From Phycisphaerae bacterium (GTDB taxonomy: Bacteria; Planctomycetota; Phycisphaerae; UBA1845), in assembly GCA_024102815.1 (NCBI GenBank), contig JAGFJJ010000011.1, positions 62,001 to 126,000 of the forward strand: a stretch of DNA of 64,000 nt, given 5' to 3'. Positions 55,047 through 63,327 of the stretch are shown here, piece by piece. Within the stretch, counting starts at the first letter, position 1. Each line of letters begins with the position of its first letter. A program made the position numbers and the translations under genes. The notes under the pieces were generated by a model. It was not told the origin of the DNA and made no database searches. It worked only from the letters and a program-made list of their open reading frames with translations.

Positions 55047-56062
55047 GCGCCCGCCCTCCGCAGCTGATGCAACTTGGCCAGCGCCGCGCCGCTGCGGAGC
55101 GAAACACGAGCCTGCTCCAGGGCGGCACAAAGTGTCAACTCCCCGTCACTGGAAGCCAGAATAGCAGCGGCGGCGTTGAGGAGAACGATATCGCGGCGAG
55201 CATCCACGACCTCCCCCGCCAGGATGCCCCGCGTTACCCGCGCATTTTCCGCAGCATCGCCGCCGGCCAGCTCCTCCGCGCGGCAGCGCCGCAGCCCGAC
55301 CGACTCGGGCTCCAGCGCCCCGCGCTTGATCTCCCCGCAATCCAGCCTCGCGAAAGTCGTCGTACCGGTAAGGGTCATTTCGTCCAGACCGTCGCCATGG
55401 AAGACCATCGCCCGCTCAACGCCCAACTCCCTCAGCGCATGCGCCATGGGCTCCACCAGCTCCGCGCGGAACACGCCCATCGCCTGCCGCCGCACGAATC
55501 CGGGATTCACCAGCGGCCCGAGCAGGTTGAACACCGTCTTGTGCCCGCGAGCGGACAAGCGCCGCCGGGCTTCCATCACGGCCGCCATTGCCGGATGAAA
55601 CGCGGGCGCGGGGAGGAACACGACTCCCACTTCCCGCAGCAACCGCGACGCGGCATCGGCGTCCGTCGGGCCGGCGATCCCCAACGCCTTCAGGCAATCC
55701 GCGCTGCCGCAGCGGCTCGATACCGCCCGGTTGCCGTGCTTGACCACCGGAACGCCCGCACCGGCCACGACGAACGCGGCGGTCGTGGAGATGTTGAACG
55801 TGCCGCTGCGATCGCCGCCCGTGCCGCACAGATCGACGGCGTTTCGCGGAACCTCCGGAAGGCGAACGCATCGCTTGCGCAGCATCCGGGCCATGGATGC
55901 CAGTTCCCCGGCCTCCGGAATTCGACCGTTAAGCCTCTCCAGAAGCGCGACCTGATCCTCGACCGATGCGTCGACGTGCATCACGAGACGCAGCACGGCG
56001 AGGGCTTCCCCACTTCGGATGGCGGAAGTTGCCACGCGAGTATTCGTCGGGCTAAGCGGCAT
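55043..56062 (-). CDS. trpD: anthranilate phosphoribosyltransferase
   Basis: 339 residues. 'DLCGTGGDRSGTFNISTTAAFV' (PRPP site), 'VVKHGNRAVSSRCGSADCLKALG', 'LPAPAFHPAM' (usually F-A-P-x-x-H-P), 'FNLLGPLVNP' and 'VFHGDGLDEMT'. Overlaps trpG by 11 bases. Confidence 0.95.
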   Translation of the reverse strand: MPLSPTNTRVATSAIRSGEALAVLRLVMHVDASVEDQVALLERLNGRIPEAGELASMARMLRKRCVRLPEVPRNAVDLCGTGGDRSGTFNISTTAAFVVAGAGVPVVKHGNRAVSSRCGSADCLKALGIAGPTDADAASRLLREVGVVFLPAPAFHPAMAAVMEARRRLSARGHKTVFNLLGPLVNPGFVRRQAMGVFRAELVEPMAHALRELGVERAMVFHGDGLDEMTLTGTTTFARLDCGEIKRGALEPESVGLRRCRAEELAGGDAAENARVTRGILAGEVVDARRDIVLLNAAAAILASSDGELTLCAALEQARVSLRSGAALAKLHQLRRAGA

Positions 56063-56651
56063 GGCGCACCTCCAACTCGTTGAGCAGATTGTGAATGAGT
56101 CGCGGACCGGAGGGCGTCAGCACGCTCTCCGGATGGAACTGCACCCCCCACACGGGCCGATGCCGGTGGCGGACAGCCATGACCTGCTCGCCATACGTCG
56201 CATCGACAACGAGCGAAGACGGAACAGAGTGTGCAATCAGCGAGTGATAGCGTCCGACCTGAATTGGATTCTCGACGCCCTGAAACAGTCCCGATTGACT
56301 GTGCTGGATCAGCGCGGGCTTGCCGTGCATGATTTCGCTGGCCGTCCCCACACGACCACCGAAATGATGAACGATGCATTGGTGTCCGAGGCACACGCCG
56401 AAAATGGGGACCACGCCGGCGAACTCCGCGAGCAGTGCGAGGCACAGCGTCGCGTCCTCGGGCGTCCCTGGGCCCGGCGAAAGAAGGAGCAGGTTCGGCG
56501 CCTGACGGCGGATCGTCGCCACCGCTTCGTGCTCCGGCCAGTTGCGACGAAAAACGTCGACCGTGCATCCGCAGCAGCGGAATTGATCCGCGAGGATATG
56601 CACGAACGAATCGTCGTTGTCGATTGCCAGCACGTATGGTTCAGCCGCCAT
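56052..56651 (-). CDS. trpG: anthranilate synthase glutamine amidotransferase
   Basis: 199 residues, class I amidotransferase supplying ammonia to TrpE. 'LAIDNDDSFVHILADQF', 'LLLSPGPGTPEDA', nucleophile in 'FGVCLGHQCI', and the His-x-Glu pair in 'VQFHPESVLTPSG'. Overlaps trpE by 11 bases, consistent with paired translation. Confidence 0.94.
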   Translation of the reverse strand: MAAEPYVLAIDNDDSFVHILADQFRCCGCTVDVFRRNWPEHEAVATIRRQAPNLLLLSPGPGTPEDATLCLALLAEFAGVVPIFGVCLGHQCIVHHFGGRVGTASEIMHGKPALIQHSQSGLFQGVENPIQVGRYHSLIAHSVPSSLVVDATYGEQVMAVRHRHRPVWGVQFHPESVLTPSGPRLIHNLLNELEVRHAA

Positions 56652-58245
56652 GACTCGCCTCCTTCAACGCCTTGATGCAGGCGTCCAACTTCCGCTCCGT
56701 CTCCAGCCATTCGTTTTGCGCAATGCTGTCGGCCACGATTCCCGCCCCGGCCCGAAGGTACACGTGTCCGTCGAGCACGCGCATGGCGCGGATGATGATG
56801 GCCGTTTCGAGTTCTCCCGAAATGGAAAGGAAGCCCACGGCGCCCCCGAAGAAACCTCTTGCCGAGGATTCCAGCTCGGCAATGAGGCGCATGGCCTGCG
56901 GCTTGGGCGCTCCTGTGAGCGTGCCCATGTTCATCGTGGACACGTAGGCATCGAGCGCGTCGAACTCGTCGCGCAGTTCGCCGCGAATGCGCGAGACGAG
57001 ATGCTGCACGTGCGAGTACTTCTCGATTTCGAGCGCCGCTTCGACCCGCGTGGTCCCCGGACGGCAGACGCTGGCAACGTCATTGCGGGCGAGGTCCACG
57101 AGCATGGTGTGTTCGGCCAGCTCTTTCGTGTCGATCTTGAGGGCAATCTCCAGCCGCGAATCGAGTTCGGGATCAATCGAACCGTCACGCAGGCCGCGCG
57201 GTCGCGTCCCGGCGATGGGGCGGAGCTCGACCGTACGTTTCTCACCGTCACCCGCGACCCGTACGGCCAGCTCCGGCGAAGCGCCGAGCAGTACGCCGAA
57301 CTCGTCCCGGACATAAAACATGAACGGCGAGGGGTTGCATTCCTTGAGGGCGCGATAGACGGGAAACGCGTCGCCCTCGAAGGGAGCGGACAGCATCCGC
57401 CCGACCACAGCTTGAAACACGTCGCCCCTGGCGATCGATGCCTTTACCTCTTCGACCATGGCGACAAAGCGCTCATGAGAAGTATCCGAAGTGAATTCGC
57501 CGAGTGTCGCGGCCCCCGTCGGGCACTGGCTCTCGGTTCGGGCGGATTCGAGCGGACTCTCCAAACCCTGCCCCTCGACGACCGGCACCGCTTCGCCGTC
57601 ACCGCCTGCGACGCTCGCATGCGTCGTCGTTTTGCGAAGGTGGTCCACAATGAAGAACCGCGATGGCAAGAAGAAAACGTAGTCCGGCTCGCTGAGGGGA
57701 TCACTTGCCGCGGGGGGAATGTCCTCAAGGTGACGCACGAAGTCGTACGCAAACACCCCGAAGAGACCATACGGCAAATCTGCCGGTGGGCCCTGCTCGA
57801 CCCCGGGCAGGAAGGCCCGCAGAACGTCGACGTGGAGGCACGACCGCAGGCGCTCTTCGAAAGAGGCAGGGCGGGAGACGCTCTCCGGGAGCTGGAATGT
57901 CAGGCTTGTATCACACTCGTCCACCAGCACCAGCGAACGGGGCAAACGAGCCTTCACACGGACGAGCAACTGTCGGCCCATGTTCTCGAGCGCCGCGATT
58001 TCCACCATATTGCCCCGCCCGCAAACCATGAGCGCAGAGCGGATCACGCCGATGGAACGATCCGCGTAACGCGGTCCTTGCTCACCCGATTCGAGCAGCA
58101 CACAACCGGGCTGCGTTCCACCGTTGGTCAGCCGCGCGAACAGTGTGGCCGCATCCGCGCAGCCGGGAGCCGTCTGCACGGCCAGTTCGACGGCGAAATC
58201 TCTTGCCGTTCTCGCAGGCGTCGTGTGTTGGAGCACTTCAAACAT
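56641..58245 (-). CDS. trpE: anthranilate synthase component I
   Basis: 534 residues. Chorismate plus ammonia to anthranilate. The N-terminal region carries the Trp feedback motif 'VLLESGEQG'. The catalytic part shows 'GDVFQAVVGRM', 'NPSPFMFYV', 'LRPIAGTRPRG', 'LVDLARNDV', 'TLTGAPKPQAM' and 'RAGAGIVADS'. The start at 58245 has 'GAGGG' about 9 bases upstream. The frame is open further upstream only because it runs through the attenuator. First structural gene of trpEGDCFBA-aroF. Confidence 0.95.
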   Translation of the reverse strand: MFEVLQHTTPARTARDFAVELAVQTAPGCADAATLFARLTNGGTQPGCVLLESGEQGPRYADRSIGVIRSALMVCGRGNMVEIAALENMGRQLLVRVKARLPRSLVLVDECDTSLTFQLPESVSRPASFEERLRSCLHVDVLRAFLPGVEQGPPADLPYGLFGVFAYDFVRHLEDIPPAASDPLSEPDYVFFLPSRFFIVDHLRKTTTHASVAGGDGEAVPVVEGQGLESPLESARTESQCPTGAATLGEFTSDTSHERFVAMVEEVKASIARGDVFQAVVGRMLSAPFEGDAFPVYRALKECNPSPFMFYVRDEFGVLLGASPELAVRVAGDGEKRTVELRPIAGTRPRGLRDGSIDPELDSRLEIALKIDTKELAEHTMLVDLARNDVASVCRPGTTRVEAALEIEKYSHVQHLVSRIRGELRDEFDALDAYVSTMNMGTLTGAPKPQAMRLIAELESSARGFFGGAVGFLSISGELETAIIIRAMRVLDGHVYLRAGAGIVADSIAQNEWLETERKLDACIKALKEASHGG

Positions 58246-58260
58246 CCGCTTGGCCCTCAC

Positions 58261-58287
58261 AAAAAAAGCCCGCCAAATCGGGCGGGC
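58261..58287 (-). terminator. trp attenuator terminator 2
   Basis: On the minus strand GCCCGCC, loop CGATTT, GGCGGGC, then seven T. Located between the second Trp-codon run and trpE, so it can only work as an attenuator. Confidence 0.85.
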
Positions 58288-58315
58288 CTTGGTTCGCTGA
58301 TCCTCACAAACGCGC

Positions 58316-58471
58316 TCAGCGCGGAGGCGGCCCACCGGGATCCGCGTACCACCACCAACCACACGTAAAGCCCGTCCGGCGCGGAGAACGCGCTGAGCAA
58401 GACCGGAGCGACCTTCCGGTCGTCGCCGAGCTACCTGTTGATCCTGATGTTTGTCTTACTGCCGGCCGCAT
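58316..58471 (-). CDS. candidate second trp leader peptide
   Basis: 51 codons from the ATG at 58471, ending 'TCGWWWYADPGGPPPR'. Trp codons at 58357-58349. The stop lies 28 bases before terminator 2. The start is uncertain: there is no closer in-frame ATG/GTG/TTG, and 51 codons is long for a leader. The Trp triplet and its distance to the terminator match leader 1, which is the case for function. Confidence 0.45.
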   Translation of the reverse strand: MRPAVRQTSGSTGSSATTGRSLRSCSARSPRRTGFTCGWWWYADPGGPPPR

Positions 58472-58507
58472 TTTCCGATCTACTCGCCCATCCCTCACAT
58501 TCGCCTG

Positions 58508-58535
58508 AAAAAAAAGCCCGCCGATTTCGGCGGGC
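58508..58535 (-). terminator. trp attenuator terminator 1
   Basis: On the minus strand GCCCGCCG, loop AAAT, CGGCGGGC, then eight T (58515-58508). 31 bases after the stop of leader peptide 1. Confidence 0.85.
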
Positions 58536-58566
58536 TCCCAGCACTCTTGTGCGCAAACCTGGTGAC

Positions 58567-58629
58567 TCACCAGGCGGGAAACCCGCCGGCCTCAAACCAC
58601 CACCAGTAATTGCGCTGCGTCATTGTCAT
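58567..58629 (-). CDS. trpL: trp leader peptide
   Basis: A 20-residue open frame: MTMTQRNYWWWFEAGGFPAW. Four of the 20 codons are Trp, three in a row (58605-58597), the last just before the stop. This is the hallmark of ribosome-mediated attenuation: scarce charged tRNA-Trp stalls the ribosome on the Trp codons and changes folding downstream. The codons right after WWW (GCC GGC GGG) are complementary to the first arm of terminator 1. The first ATG lies only 8 bases after the -10 box; a second in-frame ATG at 58623 is possible. Confidence 0.85.
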   Translation of the reverse strand: MTMTQRNYWWWFEAGGFPAW

Positions 58630-58637
58630 GGCGACGT

Positions 58638-58667
58638 CTTATAGCAGAATATCCGCGCTCAAGTCAA
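58638..58667 (-). promoter_or_regulatory. trp operon promoter
   Basis: On the minus strand TTGACT (58667-58662), 18-base spacer, TATAAG (58643-58638). The expected start of transcription falls within about 2 bases of the leader ATG at 58629, so the leader would be translated leaderless or nearly so. Confidence 0.75.
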
Positions 58668-58735
58668 GCAACTTTCACCAATGCGAACGGACAGCTCTCA
58701 AACGTCCGAAAACAAACCGCATATCGAAAAGTGCG

Positions 58736-59884
58736 TTATTGCAGCGCCGCCACCCAGTCGGCCACGGCGTCGATGCCTTCGTCGCGGATGGTGCTGGCTT
58801 TCCAGATGGGACGGTCCTCGCCGACGGAACTGAGGAGCTGAGCGTGCGTGGAATCCGCCCCGGGCAGGTCACACTTGTTGATCACGAAGGCATTGGCGAT
58901 TTCCACGATGCCGGCCTTGGAGAACTGCACCGAATCACCCGAGTCGGGCATGAGCAGCAGCAGCGTGTGATCCACGAGTTCGCGCACGGAAACGTCGCCC
59001 TGCCCCGCGCCGACGGTCTCCACCAGAATGAAATCGAAACCGAATCCGTCCAGGACCTTGAGCACCGCCGGCGCCGCAGGTGACAAACCCCCGGCACCAC
59101 CACCCGACGACAGGCTGCGAATGAACAGGCCGTAGTCCGGCTCGCCGCTCATCATCCGCAGGCGATCGCCCAGGAGCGCGCCGCCCGTGATCGGGCTGCT
59201 GGGATCGATGGCCAGGACGGCCACACGTCTGTCACGCAGGCGTAATCGCTTGGCCAGACGTCCGATGAACGAGCTCTTGCCCACGCCCGGGGCCCCGGTG
59301 ATACCGATGACGCGGGCGTTCCCCGTGGGCGGGTCCCAACCATCGAGCGCGTCCCCCCGCTGGATCGCGGTGATGATTTTGGCCAAGGCGCGCATATCGC
59401 CTTGTTCATAGCCCGTGCGAACGTCGCCGATCCTGGCCGAGGCATGCCCGGCGGCGAGTTCGCGCAGCTTGACGATGATCGAATCGACCGACGAACCCGG
59501 GTTGAACACCGCCGCCAGTCCCATTTCCAACAGCTTGGGATGATCGGCTTCGGGCACGATGCCGCCCAACACGACGGGAATGTGCTCGATTCCCATCTCC
59601 TTGCGGTAACGGAGCATCTCCGGCATGACCGTCATGTGCGCGGCCGAGAGCAGGCTCACGCCGACCACATCCACGTCTTCCTGCAACGCGGCGTGCATCG
59701 TCGCCTCGCAGGTTTGCCAGAGTCCCGTGTAGATGACTTCAATACCCGCGTCCCGGAACGATCGTGCCAGAACCTTGACACCGCGATCGTGCCCGTCGAG
59801 CCCGATCTTGGCCAGAAGCACGCGGGGGGGATATTTCGTCTTGCTCATGGTCGGTTCGCGCGTAGCCGTTGCCATCGTTACCAT
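58736..59884 (-). CDS. B12-binding domain fused to MeaB/ArgK GTPase (IcmF N-terminal half)
   Basis: 382 residues in one frame. Residues about 18-145: cobalamin-binding domain with the base-off motif '[10 protein letters not shown]' (axial His), '[11 protein letters not shown]' and '[11 protein letters not shown]'. Residues about 155-382: MeaB-type G-protein chaperone with P-loop '[15 protein letters not shown]', '[20 protein letters not shown]', '[13 protein letters not shown]' and 'NKCDLPGA'. MeaB proteins guard B12 mutases and gate cofactor loading. This order, B12 domain then G domain, is that of the N-terminal half of IcmF. The start overlaps the mutase stop; ATGs at 59884, 59875 and 59848 are all possible. 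Confidence 0.88.
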   Translation of the reverse strand: MVTMATATREPTMSKTKYPPRVLLAKIGLDGHDRGVKVLARSFRDAGIEVIYTGLWQTCEATMHAALQEDVDVVGVSLLSAAHMTVMPEMLRYRKEMGIEHIPVVLGGIVPEADHPKLLEMGLAAVFNPGSSVDSIIVKLRELAAGHASARIGDVRTGYEQGDMRALAKIITAIQRGDALDGWDPPTGNARVIGITGAPGVGKSSFIGRLAKRLRLRDRRVAVLAIDPSSPITGGALLGDRLRMMSGEPDYGLFIRSLSSGGGAGGLSPAAPAVLKVLDGFGFDFILVETVGAGQGDVSVRELVDHTLLLLMPDSGDSVQFSKAGIVEIANAFVINKCDLPGADSTHAQLLSSVGEDRPIWKASTIRDEGIDAVADWVAALQ

Positions 59885-61479
59885 TCCGGTCCGCCGTCGT
59901 AGGCCCCGAAGACTCCCTTCATCGTGTCCATCATCTCTCCCACCGTGGCGTCGGCCTTGGCGGCGTCGATCAGCGCGGGCATGACGTTGACGCCCTTCCG
60001 TGCGTCCTCACGCAGGCGATCCAGCGCCGCAGCGTGCCGCCCGGCGTCGCGCGTTCGCTTGAGCTCCTTGAGCCCGGCCACCTGGACGTCTTCCGTCTCC
60101 TGCGTGATCTGGAGAATGGGAATATCCACCGGGCCCTTCTCGACAAAATCCGTCACGCCCACGACTTTCTGTTCGCCCTGGTCGATACGCCGCTGCTCCG
60201 CCTGGGCGGATTCCGTGATGCAGCGCCGGAAGTAGCCGCGATCGACCGCCGCAAGCACCCCGCCCATGGCATCGATCTCGTCGAGAATCGCCCACGCTTC
60301 CTCTTCGATCTCGTTCGTCATTTTCTCCACAAAGTAGCTTCCACCCAGGGGATCGACCGCCTGCGTCACATGGGTCTCGTGTGCGAGGATCTGCTGCGTG
60401 CGCAGGGCAAGCTTGGCCGCCAGTTCCGACGGCAGCGCCAGCGTTTCGTCCATGCTGTTGGTATGAAGCGACTGCGTCCCGCCCAGCACCGCGGCCAGCG
60501 CCTGGTACGCCACGCGGATCAGGTTGTTCATCGGCTGCTGCTCGGTAAGCGTCACGCCCGCCGTCTGGCAGTGCATCCGCAACATCCAGCTCCGCTCCTG
60601 CTGCGCGTGGAAACGGTCGCGCATGAGCTTCGACCAGATGCGCCGCGAAGCCCGCAGCTTGGCAATCTCCTCAAAGAAGTCGTTATGCACGTCAAAGAAA
60701 AAGCTCAGCCGCTGGGCAAAGGCATCCACGTCGAGCCCCCGCTCGATGGACTTCTTCGTGTAGCAGACGCCGTCGGCCAGCGTGAATGCCAGCTCCTGCG
60801 CCGCGGTCGCACCGGCCTCACGAATGTGGTACCCGCTGATGCTCACCGTGTTCCACTGCGGCATGTGGTGCGTGCAATACTCGATGGTGTCAATTACCAG
60901 GTTGACGCTGGGCCGGGGCGGGAAAACATACTCGTTCTGAGCGTGAAACTCCTTCAGGATGTCATTCTGCAACGTACCGCGGAGCTTGTCCGGCGAAACA
61001 CCCTGCTCCTCGGCGACGCAGATGTAGAACGCCAGCAGGATCGCGGCCGGTGCGTTGATCGTCATGCTCGTGCTGACTTCGGCCAGATTGATCCCCACGA
61101 ACAGCCGCCGCATGTCCGCCAGCGAGGAAATCGCCACCCCGCAGCGCCCCACTTCACCCAGTGACAAAGGATCGTCACTATCCCGCCCCATCAGCGTGGG
61201 CAGGTCGAACGCGGTGCTGAGACCCGTCTGCCCGTGGCTGAGCAGATACTTGAAGCGCTGATTCGTGTCGTCGGCCGAGCCGAACCCGGCGAACTGCCGC
61301 ATGGTCCACAAGCGCCCGCCGTACATCGTCCGGTGGATACCCCGCGTGAACGGAAACGACCCCGGATCCCCCAGCGCCAGCACCGGGTCGAATCCGTTCA
61401 GGTCATCCGGCCCCGCGCATGGCGGCTCCTTCGGTGTGCCCGACTTTGCTTTCCGGCCCTCGTACGGTTGTACGCTCAT
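59878..61479 (-). CDS. acyl-CoA mutase catalytic subunit, isobutyryl-CoA mutase-like
   Basis: 533 residues, the substrate barrel of the methylmalonyl/isobutyryl-CoA mutase family with no B12 domain of its own. Seen: '[24 protein letters not shown]', '[31 protein letters not shown]', '[15 protein letters not shown]', '[13 protein letters not shown]' and '[10 protein letters not shown]'. The two residues that set specificity are Phe63 (Tyr in methylmalonyl-CoA mutase, in RQ(Y/F)AGF) and Gln181 (Arg in that enzyme, in KEFMVRN). Phe/Gln is the isobutyryl-CoA mutase pair. So it most likely interconverts isobutyryl- and n-butyryl-CoA, using the B12 domain encoded next door. Starts 8 bases after the crotonase stop. 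Confidence 0.87.
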   Translation of the reverse strand: MSVQPYEGRKAKSGTPKEPPCAGPDDLNGFDPVLALGDPGSFPFTRGIHRTMYGGRLWTMRQFAGFGSADDTNQRFKYLLSHGQTGLSTAFDLPTLMGRDSDDPLSLGEVGRCGVAISSLADMRRLFVGINLAEVSTSMTINAPAAILLAFYICVAEEQGVSPDKLRGTLQNDILKEFHAQNEYVFPPRPSVNLVIDTIEYCTHHMPQWNTVSISGYHIREAGATAAQELAFTLADGVCYTKKSIERGLDVDAFAQRLSFFFDVHNDFFEEIAKLRASRRIWSKLMRDRFHAQQERSWMLRMHCQTAGVTLTEQQPMNNLIRVAYQALAAVLGGTQSLHTNSMDETLALPSELAAKLALRTQQILAHETHVTQAVDPLGGSYFVEKMTNEIEEEAWAILDEIDAMGGVLAAVDRGYFRRCITESAQAEQRRIDQGEQKVVGVTDFVEKGPVDIPILQITQETEDVQVAGLKELKRTRDAGRHAAALDRLREDARKGVNVMPALIDAAKADATVGEMMDTMKGVFGAYDGGPEW

Positions 61480-61487
61480 GATTCCGC

Positions 61488-62237
61488 TCACTCCATCCAC
61501 TTCGCGGGGCGTTTCTCCACGAACGCCGTCATGCCCTCGCGACTCTCCGGCCCACGGAAACAGTCGGCGAATGCCGTGATATCGTCGTCGCTGCGCAGCG
61601 CCCGTTTGGCCAGCGCCACCGCCGCCGGCGATCCCCTCTTGAACGACTTGCAGAACGCCACCACGCGAGGCGGAAGATCTTCCGGGGCGTTGACGACGTC
61701 ATCCACCAGCCCGAAAGACAGCCCCTCTTCGGCCGACACGGGCAGCGCGCTGAGAAAGAGGCGCTTTGCACGGGCAGGCCCGATCAGCGCCGCCAGTCGC
61801 TGAATGCCCTCCCACCCGGGAATCAGTCCAAGCGACGTTTCCGGCAGTCCCAGCTTAGCAGACTTCACCGCGATTCGGAAATCGCAGGCAAGCGACAGCT
61901 CCAACCCACCGCCCAGCGCGGCGCCGTTAATGGCCGCCACCGTGATCGACGGCAGCTCCGCCACCTGGTCGAGCACCGCGTGGCCCTTTTCTGCATAGCC
62001 CTTGGCTTGATCCGGCGTAAACGCGGACATCACCTTGATGTCCGCCCCGGCGACAAAGACCTTGCCTTCTGCCGCGATCACCGTCCAGCGTACGCCCTTG
62101 CTTCCGGCAACTTCCTTCAGCGCCGCGCTGAATCGATCCAGCACATCCGGCGCGAGAATATTCACGCCGCTCGCCGTGTGAAAGGTAACCGTGGCCTGCG
62201 GGCCGTCGACATGGAGCCGAACCTGCGTGTCACTCAT
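61488..62237 (-). CDS. enoyl-CoA hydratase/isomerase family protein
   Basis: 249 residues, crotonase fold. Oxyanion-hole segments '[11 protein letters not shown]' and '[16 protein letters not shown]'; the catalytic Glu region is '[20 protein letters not shown]', where both Glu positions of typical hydratases can be placed. Likely hydrates crotonyl-CoA in this cluster. Overlaps the dehydrogenase stop by 8 bases. Confidence 0.88.
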   Translation of the reverse strand: MSDTQVRLHVDGPQATVTFHTASGVNILAPDVLDRFSAALKEVAGSKGVRWTVIAAEGKVFVAGADIKVMSAFTPDQAKGYAEKGHAVLDQVAELPSITVAAINGAALGGGLELSLACDFRIAVKSAKLGLPETSLGLIPGWEGIQRLAALIGPARAKRLFLSALPVSAEEGLSFGLVDDVVNAPEDLPPRVVAFCKSFKRGSPAAVALAKRALRSDDDITAFADCFRGPESREGMTAFVEKRPAKWME

Positions 62238-63081
62238 AATTATAGAACCCCTGCTTGGTCTTGCGTCCCAGCCGACCGGCCATCACGTACTTCCGCAGCA
62301 ACGGGCACGGCCGATAGCGGTCCTCGCCCAGGTCGCGATGCAGCACTTCCAGAATATCCAGGCACACGTCCAGTCCGATCAGGTCGGCCAGTGCCAGCGG
62401 TCCCATCGGATGATTCATGCCCAGCTTCATGATGTCGTCGATGGCCTGCGGCGTGCCCACGCCTTCCTGGAGCGTGAACACGGCCTCGTTGATCATCGGC
62501 ATCAGCACGCGATTCGAGACAAACCCCGGGCTGTCATTGCACTCCACCGGCGTCTTGCCCACGGCCTTGGCCAGTTCGATGGTCCGCTTGCAGGTCTCGT
62601 CGTTGGTCTGCAAGCCGCGCACAACCTCGACAAGCTGCATGAGCGGAACGGGATTGAAAAAGTGCATGCCGATGAACCGCTCCGGCGCCTTGGTCTTGGC
62701 CGCCAGTTGCGTGATGCTGATGCTGCTGGTGTTGCTGGCCAGGATGCCGTCGGCCGCGACGTGCTCCTGGGCCTTTTGGAGCAGGTCGATCTTGACGTCG
62801 AGCCGCTCCGTCGCTGCCTCGACGATCAGCGCGTGCTTGCCGATCTCGGCGATGCTGCCAAAGGTCTTGATCCGCCCCTTGGCGGCCTTGGCGTCATCCG
62901 CGGCCATCTTGCCCTTCTCGACGGCGCGATCCAGCATCTTGCCGATCTGCTTGGTCGCGTCCTCCAGTGCCGCGGGAAACACGTCGAACATCGCCACGTC
63001 GTACCCCGCCTGGGCGAAGACCTGGGCGATCCCCCGCCCCATCGTCCCCGCGCCCAGAACGGCCATCGATTTCGCTGCCAT
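62230..63081 (-). CDS. hbd: 3-hydroxybutyryl-CoA dehydrogenase
   Basis: 283 residues. NAD-binding 'VLGAGTMGRGIAQVFAQAGYDV', 'NTSSISITQLA', the catalytic His in 'RFIGMHFFNPVPLMQLVEVV', 'DSPGFVSNRVLMPMINEA', and C-terminal 'GMNHPMGPLALADLIGLD', '[11 protein letters not shown]'. It oxidises 3-hydroxybutyryl-CoA (or reduces acetoacetyl-CoA). Stand-alone length, not fused to a hydratase. Start at 63081. Confidence 0.93.
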   Translation of the reverse strand: MAAKSMAVLGAGTMGRGIAQVFAQAGYDVAMFDVFPAALEDATKQIGKMLDRAVEKGKMAADDAKAAKGRIKTFGSIAEIGKHALIVEAATERLDVKIDLLQKAQEHVAADGILASNTSSISITQLAAKTKAPERFIGMHFFNPVPLMQLVEVVRGLQTNDETCKRTIELAKAVGKTPVECNDSPGFVSNRVLMPMINEAVFTLQEGVGTPQAIDDIMKLGMNHPMGPLALADLIGLDVCLDILEVLHRDLGEDRYRPCPLLRKYVMAGRLGRKTKQGFYNYE

Positions 63082-63100
63082 GTCACCGACTCCTCATCGC

Positions 63101-63259
63101 GTAGAGTCCGCCGTACGGACCGTTTTCATCGTACGTCCCGCAATGCGATCCATTCTCATCGTAGGGTCCGCCATGCGGACGATCTTGTAGGGTGCGTCCC
63201 CTGGCGCACCTCTTCTGAGCCGCAGCACGTGGGGTCCGCCGTGCGGACCGTTCTCGATC
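63101..63259 (+). repeat. array of GTAGGG-type palindromes
   Basis: Five units: 63101-63130 and 63131-63160 (30 bases each, in tandem), 63161-63186, 63187-63211 and 63232-63259. Most are GGTCCGCC-xxx-GCGGACC palindromes with a variable three-base centre (GTA, ATG, GTG); the fourth is the GGTGCGTCCCCTGGCGCACC variant. They fill the spacer between the acyl-CoA dehydrogenase and hbd. Confidence 0.65.
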
Positions 63260-63327
63260 AAGTTCTTCTGCACCCGGGTCGCACACAGTAGTCTGAGATG
63301 CTGCCGGCAGATGCCGATAGTCCCGCT

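Larger units (their letters stand above)
58246..58735 (-). promoter_or_regulatory. trp operon leader, tandem Trp-codon attenuators
   Basis: The 490-base leader holds, in order on the minus strand: promoter (58667-58638), leader peptide 1 (58629-58567) with Trp-Trp-Trp, terminator 1 (58535-58508), candidate leader peptide 2 (58471-58316) with another Trp-Trp-Trp, and terminator 2 (58287-58261), 15 bases before trpE. In both halves a GC-rich segment shortly after the Trp codons (58588-58582 and 58336-58329) is complementary to the first arm of the following terminator, which would form the antiterminator. No T-box features (specifier loop, AGGGTGG-A T-box) were seen. Confidence 0.75.

Noticed and set aside
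56617..58368. 583-codon open frame on the plus strand opposite trpE
   Set aside because: Covers a clearly conserved gene and runs into the attenuator; no protein features.
58246..58735. T-box riboswitch upstream of trpE
   Set aside because: No T-box sequence or specifier loop; the leader peptide with Trp codons and U-tailed terminators explains the region.
58736..59884. B12-MeaB fusion as a frameshift or assembly artefact
   Set aside because: Both domains are complete in one uninterrupted frame with an ordinary linker, and the same order exists in IcmF.
61480..63081. Cobalamin riboswitch before the B12-dependent mutase
   Set aside because: The mutase is internal to an operon with 8-base spacing; no B12-box-like conserved segment was seen.
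63101..63160. 30-base tandem units suggesting a CRISPR array
   Set aside because: Units are adjacent with no unique spacers, imperfect, and related to single dispersed copies; no cas genes.
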